Assembly (NCBI GenBank): GCA_027485075.1
Contig: JAIXRT010000267.1
Coordinates: 1 to 18,308, forward strand
Source: Cytophagaceae bacterium
Lineage (GTDB): Bacteria; Bacteroidota; Bacteroidia; Cytophagales; Spirosomataceae
DNA: 18,308 nucleotides
Direction of reading: 5' to 3'
Below are positions 13,449 through 18,308 of this stretch, one piece after another (positions within the stretch are counted from its first letter, which is position 1; each line of letters begins with the position of its first letter). The notes beneath the pieces were generated by a model. The model ran no database searches and was not told the origin of the DNA. It worked only from the letters and a program-made list of their open reading frames with translations. Position numbers and translations under genes: made by a program.

Positions 13449-16184
13449 ATGAAAAAATTAGCCACCTGGTGTCTACTCGGGACCTTGTCGATGTCCCTTT
13501 TGACCTCCTTTCATGTTGACCATAAATCAAATAACTCCGCTGATTCGTTGCGCTTGCCTGCAGGCGTAGATCCCAACGATGAAAATTGGAAAGGCATTGA
13601 CTTATCACCTAAAGATCCCGTTAGGCCTTTGTCCGTAGAAGAAGAAGCCAAACGCTTTCAGCTGCCTCCCGGATATAAAATTCAACCCGTTCTGACGGAG
13701 CCTGCGATCCAACAACCCGGAGAAATTGTGTTTGATGGAAATGGTCGCATGTATGTATTGGAATTGCGTTCGTATATGTTGGACGCCGATTCCAAAAACG
13801 AACTCGAACCCATCAGCGTTATCTCGCGCTGGGAAGATAAAAACAACGATGGCGTCTATGAGACCGGAACCACGTTTGTAGATAAATTGATCTTCCCTCG
13901 TTTCGTACTCCCGTATGGAAAAGATGCTGTTTTGACCATGGAGTCAGATACGGATAATATTTATAAATACACGGATACGAATGGAGATGGGAAGGCCGAT
14001 AAAAAAGAGCTGTTTACCACAAAATATGGTCGGTCGGGGAATGTGGAGCACCAACAAGCCTTCTTGTTTTATGGCATGGATAACTGGTTATACAGTACCG
14101 TAAATGCCTTTCGTATCCGTGAAACGCCGAATGGAATTATTCGGGAAAAGACTGGTGCCAATCGGGCACAATGGGGAATTACCCAAGATGATAATGGAAA
14201 ATTATGGTTTCAAGGAGGCGCTTCAGGCGTACCGTCTCATTTCCAATTCCCGATTCAATATGGAAATTATGATGTCCCAAATGAATTAGCCAAAGGCTTC
14301 GAAGTACCTTGGGGCGCTGCCGTTAAAATTGCCGATATGCAAGGTGGAATGGATGAAATTCGCCAGCCAGATGGTTCGCTGAATCGCGTGACCGGATCAG
14401 CTGGAAACGATATTTACCGAGGAGATCGTTTACCGGCTTCGTTACGGGGCCAACTATTTTATGGGGAACCCGTGGCTCGAATAGTCCGACAAATTAATCC
14501 CGTAGTGAAAGATGGATTGACGACTTTACATAACGTTTTTCAAGACCAAAAATCAGAATTTTTAAAATCAACGGATCCGTTATTCCGTCCGGTTGACATG
14601 GCTACCGCGCCCGATGGAACCATGTACATTGTGGATATGTACCACGGGATTATTCAGGAAGGTCAGTGGACACCCAAAGACTCCTATTTGCGATTGAAAA
14701 TCGACCAATATCAGTTAGATAAAGTGGTGGGTCTCGGGCGTATTTGGCGCATTACGTACGAAGGTCAAGAGCGCGATAAGAAACCAGCACGCATGTACGA
14801 TGAAAAATCAGCGACACTAGTTACCTACCTAAATCATCCTAATGGCTGGTGGCAAGATATGGCGCAGCAGGTTTTGGTATTGCGAAAAGACAAATCGGTC
14901 GTGCCAGCTTTAAAGCAAATGGCATTGAAAGGGTCGACGATAAATGGCCGAATTCATGCACTTTGGACGCTTGAGGGCCTGGGTGCTTTAACGGCGCCAA
15001 CGGTTCAATTATTAGTTGCAGATGCAAATCCACGCATGCGAATCCAAGCATTGAAAGCTTCCGAAACATTATACAAAGCGGGAGACAAATCGTTTGCCTC
15101 CACCTATCAAAAAAGTATGTTGGACGCAGATCCTGAAGTGGCGATGCAAGCCATCTTTTCTGCGAAGTTTGTAAAGGTACCCGAACTGGCGGAGCATGTG
15201 AAAGCGAGCTTGGTGAAACACCCAAGCGGTGGGGTGAAGTTGGTGGGCGACCAAACCATCACACCCCCAAAACCACGCCAAAATGGACCATTTAATGCCG
15301 CTGAATTAAGTAAGGATCAGAAGGAAATTTTGGCACGTGGCGAATTGGTATTTGCCGAATTGTGCTCACAATGTCACGGCAATGATGGCATGGGGAAATC
15401 GATGGGGAATAATAAATTACTCGCTCCTGCTTTGGCAGGAAGTTTCCGCATTCAGTCACATCCAGAATATGCTGTGCGGGTTTTATTGCATGGTTTGGAT
15501 GGAGTAGTAGATGGAAAAAATTATGCAGGTGGCATGATGCAACCGATGAAAGAGCAGTCGGATCAATGGATCGCCGATGTCGTTTCGTATATCCGCAATG
15601 GGTTGTCGAATGATGCGTCGTTCGTAACCGCTCAACAAGTCGCTGCGATACGGGCAAAGACAGCTAAGCAAGCATCGATGTACAAATATGAAGCACTGAT
15701 GAAAGTAGTTCCGCAGGAATTCCCTGCAGATGCGGCTTGGAAATTTACGGCAAGTAATACCGTTTCTACGCGTGTGGGGGGCAATGCTTCACCACGAAGT
15801 GCGACAAATTATGAGGGTTGGTCGACCGGAATTACGCAAGCCAAAGACATGTGGTATCAGATTGAGTTCCCGCAATCTATCAACTTGTCTGAATTTCATT
15901 TCACGTCCAATACGACCTTTAAACGTCCTGCAAAGCCGACTCCGGGTGTAGCGCCAACTATGATAGCAACGTATCCGCGGGTAATGCATTTGGAAACTTC
16001 TTTGGATGGACTTATCTGGAATACACATGTGGCGAATTGGAAAGGAAAAGAAGGGGATAATATGGTCAGCTTTGATCAAGTGAAAACGAAATTTGTGCGG
16101 TTGAAATTAGGGGAGGGTCTGACGAAAGAGGCAGATGAAATTCCGTGGTCGATGCGCCAAGTAAAAATTTATGGACTTAAATAA
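13449..16184 (+). CDS. Exported multidomain heme protein: propeller, HEAT-like, cytochrome c, discoidin
   Basis: A 911-residue protein from ATG 13449; the frame opens at 13416, but MKKLATWCLLGTLSMSLLTS gives the signal peptide. Residues 70-440 are the 'PVC-type heme-binding CxxCH' propeller related to glucose/sorbosone dehydrogenases. They include DKNNDGVYETG (130-140) and DTNGDGKADKKELF (176-189), calcium-binding-like Asp-rich loops, and DMATAPDGTMYIVDMYHG (383-400). Residues 450-590 are helical HEAT-like repeats. A cytochrome c domain follows at about 625-720, with heme site LCSQCH (C639, C642, H643) and a candidate Met ligand in GGMMQPM (694-700). Residues 757-911 resemble an F5/8 type C (discoidin) carbohydrate-binding domain. 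This suggests an electron-transferring periplasmic dehydrogenase held to a glycan. The substrate is unknown. It is followed 15 bp later by the esterase gene. Confidence 0.9.
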   Translation: MKKLATWCLLGTLSMSLLTSFHVDHKSNNSADSLRLPAGVDPNDENWKGIDLSPKDPVRPLSVEEEAKRFQLPPGYKIQPVLTEPAIQQPGEIVFDGNGRMYVLELRSYMLDADSKNELEPISVISRWEDKNNDGVYETGTTFVDKLIFPRFVLPYGKDAVLTMESDTDNIYKYTDTNGDGKADKKELFTTKYGRSGNVEHQQAFLFYGMDNWLYSTVNAFRIRETPNGIIREKTGANRAQWGITQDDNGKLWFQGGASGVPSHFQFPIQYGNYDVPNELAKGFEVPWGAAVKIADMQGGMDEIRQPDGSLNRVTGSAGNDIYRGDRLPASLRGQLFYGEPVARIVRQINPVVKDGLTTLHNVFQDQKSEFLKSTDPLFRPVDMATAPDGTMYIVDMYHGIIQEGQWTPKDSYLRLKIDQYQLDKVVGLGRIWRITYEGQERDKKPARMYDEKSATLVTYLNHPNGWWQDMAQQVLVLRKDKSVVPALKQMALKGSTINGRIHALWTLEGLGALTAPTVQLLVADANPRMRIQALKASETLYKAGDKSFASTYQKSMLDADPEVAMQAIFSAKFVKVPELAEHVKASLVKHPSGGVKLVGDQTITPPKPRQNGPFNAAELSKDQKEILARGELVFAELCSQCHGNDGMGKSMGNNKLLAPALAGSFRIQSHPEYAVRVLLHGLDGVVDGKNYAGGMMQPMKEQSDQWIADVVSYIRNGLSNDASFVTAQQVAAIRAKTAKQASMYKYEALMKVVPQEFPADAAWKFTASNTVSTRVGGNASPRSATNYEGWSTGITQAKDMWYQIEFPQSINLSEFHFTSNTTFKRPAKPTPGVAPTMIATYPRVMHLETSLDGLIWNTHVANWKGKEGDNMVSFDQVKTKFVRLKLGEGLTKEADEIPWSMRQVKIYGLK

Positions 16185-16193
16185 ATAACCTAT
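16183..16193 (+). promoter_or_regulatory. Second copy of the 11-nt leader motif
   Basis: AAATAACCTAT begins inside the stop codon of the preceding gene and ends 6 nt before the ATG at 16200. It is identical to 1155-1165. TAACCTATT, the motif's core plus one T, also occurs at 13382-13390 upstream of the heme protein gene. Confidence 0.25.
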
Positions 16194-16199
16194 CAAATT

Positions 16200-17837
16200 A
16201 TGAAATCAAATCGCAGAAATTTTATTCAGTCCTTGGGATTGGGTGCCGCATCACTGAGTGTGGGGAATGGAGTATCAAGCTCCGTTGTGGCAAATGCAGA
16301 TGATCAAGTCCTATTTGTGGGCGATCAAATTGCGGTTGCACAAACGGAATATGGCCAGGTGCGTGGATTTATTTTACGTGGAATTAATCAGTTTTTGGGG
16401 ATACCGTATGGTGCGGATACGAGTGGTAAAAATCGCTTTATGCCTCCACAAAAACCTGCTGCTTGGTCTGAGGTAAAACCTTGTGTTTGGTGGGGAAATA
16501 CAGCTCCGCAAATCATGGAGAAGCGCTATGCAAATGCGTATGCTTCGTTTGTGGATCATTGGAATTACGATGACGTTTCAGAAGATTGTTTGCGTCTGAA
16601 TGTTTGGACGCCAGCGATTGATTCAGGGAAGCGACCGGTAATCGTATGGTTGCACGGTGGTGGATTCACGAATGGAAATGCGATCGAGCAAGATGGCTAT
16701 CACGGGGAGAATATTTCTCGCTTAGGGAATGTTGTTTTTGTGTCGATCAATCACCGTTTGGGGCCTTTTGGATATTCACATCTCAAAGCTGCTGGCGGAC
16801 ATCCACATTCCGGGAACGTGGGTAATTTAGATATGGTTGCCGCGCTGGAATGGGTGAAGAATAACATTGCACATTTTGGTGGCGATGCTGGAAACGTGAC
16901 CATTATTGGTCAGTCAGGTGGTGGTGCGAAAGTGACTACGTTGATGAATATGCCAGCTGCCAAAGGTTTGTTTCATAAGGCAGTTGCCTTGTCGGGAACT
17001 TCGTTAGGAGGTGTCAATAAAGAATATGCGGAGAAATTGGGTGTGAAAGTAATGGAGGAGGCTGGTTTGAAACCAGGTGAAATTGAGAAGCTCCAGCAAA
17101 TACCGTGGCGTCAATACATTGATATTACGTCGCGTGCGGTGGAGAAAATGAATGAGGAGGCGAAGAAAATGGGTATTGCGCGAGGGGGATTTTCGCCGGT
17201 GGCGGATGGCGTTACGATGAATGACCAACCGTTCTTTAGCGACCCGAATCATTTCTCAGCTGATATCCCATTGATCATCAATACGACGTTTCATGAATTC
17301 AGTCCATCGCGTACAGACGCGAGTTTAGAATCCATAAGTTTAGCTGGGGTGGTGGATAAAATTAAGCCACGTTTTGGGGATCAATCTGTTGCAATTGTGG
17401 AGGCATTCCATCAAAACTTCCCGAATGCTAAGCCAATTGAACTTTGGGCGATGATTAATTCAAACCGGAAGGGTGCCATTGCCGCGGCAGATGCGAAATT
17501 CGCTCAAGGCAAAGCGCCCGTTTATGTTTCCTGGTTCGGCTGGCAGCCACCACTTTTCGATGGTCGGATGCGTGCGTTCCATTGCGATGATATCTGCTTT
17601 TGGTTTTATAATACAGATTTGATGTTGACACATACCGGCGGAGGCAAACGTCCGCGGGCCTTGTCTACTAAAATGGCGAAGTCCTTTTTGAACTTTGTCA
17701 AAACGGGAAATCCAAATGGTGGAGGCTTACCAAATTGGAAACCGTATACCAAAGCTAATGGCGAGACAATGATTTTAGATGATCAGTGTGTTTTGGCCAA
17801 TAATCCGGACGCGCAGGCGCGGAAGGCATTAGGTTAA
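16200..17837 (+). CDS. Tat-exported carboxylesterase (type B esterase family)
   Basis: A 545-residue alpha/beta hydrolase. A twin-arginine signal (NRRNFIQSLGLGAASL, 4-19) predicts export in folded form. Family marks are EDCLRLNVWTP (128-138), the oxyanion hole HGGGF (152-156), and the nucleophile elbow GQSGGG (237-242) with Ser239. This differs from the textbook GESAG, but GQSGGG occurs in bacterial members. Candidate acid and base are Glu366 (TTFHEFS) and His461 (MRAFHCDD). It hydrolyses carboxylic esters, possibly acetyl or feruloyl groups on glycans, though the true substrate is not visible. The gene starts 15 bp after the heme protein gene and is likely co-transcribed with it. It ends 5 bp before a terminator stem. 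Confidence 0.9.
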   Translation: MKSNRRNFIQSLGLGAASLSVGNGVSSSVVANADDQVLFVGDQIAVAQTEYGQVRGFILRGINQFLGIPYGADTSGKNRFMPPQKPAAWSEVKPCVWWGNTAPQIMEKRYANAYASFVDHWNYDDVSEDCLRLNVWTPAIDSGKRPVIVWLHGGGFTNGNAIEQDGYHGENISRLGNVVFVSINHRLGPFGYSHLKAAGGHPHSGNVGNLDMVAALEWVKNNIAHFGGDAGNVTIIGQSGGGAKVTTLMNMPAAKGLFHKAVALSGTSLGGVNKEYAEKLGVKVMEEAGLKPGEIEKLQQIPWRQYIDITSRAVEKMNEEAKKMGIARGGFSPVADGVTMNDQPFFSDPNHFSADIPLIINTTFHEFSPSRTDASLESISLAGVVDKIKPRFGDQSVAIVEAFHQNFPNAKPIELWAMINSNRKGAIAAADAKFAQGKAPVYVSWFGWQPPLFDGRMRAFHCDDICFWFYNTDLMLTHTGGGKRPRALSTKMAKSFLNFVKTGNPNGGGLPNWKPYTKANGETMILDDQCVLANNPDAQARKALG

Positions 17838-17842
17838 GATGG

Positions 17843-17872
17843 ATAGCCCGGTGGAAACGCCGGGCTATTTAT
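17843..17872. terminator. Intrinsic terminator shared by convergent genes
   Basis: ATAGCCCGG (17843-17851) pairs with CCGGGCTAT (17860-17868). A T-G wobble and a G-C pair extend the stem to a GAAA (GNRA) tetraloop at 17854-17857. The + strand flank after the stem is T-rich (TTATTTGTTGTTT). The stop codon of the - strand gene (17865-17867) lies inside the stem. Confidence 0.85.
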
Positions 17873-18308
17873 TTGTTGTTTGAAAAGGGGAAGCCGGCAG
17901 ACCCTCGCGGTTAATTAGGTTGGATCCTTCGGGATTATCTGCCCATGCATAGCGTACAACTAAAGGCTCAGGAACTTCATCGCTCCAAACGACAACACTA
18001 TCCCCCTCAATAATCGCCTTTGCCCAAACGAATTTTTTATCTTTCCCTGCAATGGCAAAATAGGTAAGTTCATCTTCATCTTGCTGGTTGATGCTTAGCC
18101 CACTTCCTGTCTCGCTGAAATGAATTCTTACGCGATTTCCTTCGATTTTATGTGATGTATAGATGGGTCCGGAAGAAACGATATTTTCCCCGTAGGCTAA
18201 TTTGCGTGCGGCAAGGGCTAATCTTTCTCCGATTGGTTTTTTGGTTAATGGGTGAATGTCATTCCATTCGCCTAGATCTAGGGTGACTACCATTCCACTT
18301 TTGGGGAT
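17865..18308 (-). CDS. Sialate O-acetylesterase-like protein, C-terminal part (cut by window edge)
   Basis: The frame is open through the window edge. The Met at 18293 is internal, because the preceding codons read IPKSG and the segment SGMVVTLDLGEWNDIHP matches the middle of the SASA/GDSL sialate O-acetylesterase family. In that family the DxxxxDIHP-type stretch carries the catalytic His, here H in NDIHP. Visible next are KKPIGERLALAARKLAYGE, a beta-sandwich tail (RVRIHFSETGSGLSI) and the closing VRYAWADNPEGSNLINREGLPASPFQT, typical of the family C-terminus. The enzyme removes acetyl esters from sialic acid or plant and other glycans outside the cytoplasm. The N-terminal signal, Ser nucleophile and most of the catalytic domain are beyond the window. 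The final codons lie within the shared terminator. Confidence 0.88.
   Translation of the reverse strand: MPKSGMVVTLDLGEWNDIHPLTKKPIGERLALAARKLAYGENIVSSGPIYTSHKIEGNRVRIHFSETGSGLSINQQDEDELTYFAIAGKDKKFVWAKAIIEGDSVVVWSDEVPEPLVVRYAWADNPEGSNLINREGLPASPFQTTNK

Noticed and set aside
15292..15657. 121-codon frame on the - strand
   Set aside because: It lies opposite the cytochrome c domain, is His/Arg/Pro-rich and has no recognisable domain; shadow of the real gene.
16911..16928. GQSGGG in place of GESAG as a sign of a dead esterase
   Set aside because: The serine, oxyanion glycines and candidate Glu/His are present, and GQSGGG occurs in active bacterial type B esterases.

Overview
The window looks like chromosome from a member of the Bacteroidota, most likely a Cytophagales-type bacterium. 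Evidence: A-rich start contexts with no Shine-Dalgarno sequences, several TAnnTTTG-like -7 boxes, a CarboxypepD_reg-like secreted protein, Tat-exported Gfo/Idh/MocA and carboxylesterase proteins, and a large heme-binding CxxCH protein of the kind frequent in Bacteroidota and Planctomycetota. The genus is not determined. I see no tRNA, rRNA, CRISPR array, insertion sequence or phage gene.

Layout. (1) Bases 1-225 are non-coding and hold a cluster of inverted and direct copies of CCAAAGGTA. (2) 226-2567 (+): a TolB-like propeller protein and a Tat-signal Gfo/Idh/MocA oxidoreductase, ended by a hairpin terminator shared with the convergent unit. (3) 2597-3921 (-): an SDR that has lost its middle in frame, coupled by an ATGA overlap to a secreted CarboxypepD_reg-like protein. 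(4) 4014-5868 (+): a BASS-family transporter and a fatty-acid-hydroxylase-family membrane di-iron enzyme, whose stop codon overlaps that of the next unit tail to tail. (5) 5865-10186 (-): an overlapping ABC transporter / HlyD adaptor / TolC three-gene exporter operon, with a TetR regulator divergent at 10314-10988 and a palindrome between them. (6) 11205-12398 (-): a Bcr/CflA-type MFS exporter. (7) 12482-17837 (+): a ChaN-like heme-binding lipoprotein-family protein, a 911-residue propeller/HEAT/cytochrome c/discoidin protein and a Tat-signal carboxylesterase, ended by a second shared hairpin. (8) 17865-18308 (-): the C-terminal end of a sialate O-acetylesterase-like protein, cut by the window edge.

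How the parts fit. Regions 2, 7 and 8 are mainly exported enzymes (dehydrogenase-like, esterase-like, heme-containing), which suggests periplasmic processing of carbohydrate or acylated substrates; this is inference. Region 5 is a complete envelope-spanning export machine. Its nucleotide-binding domain has a good Walker A but lacks a recognisable LSGGQ signature and the switch histidine. Together with the internally deleted SDR, this is the oddest feature seen here. No clearly new multi-gene system is visible.
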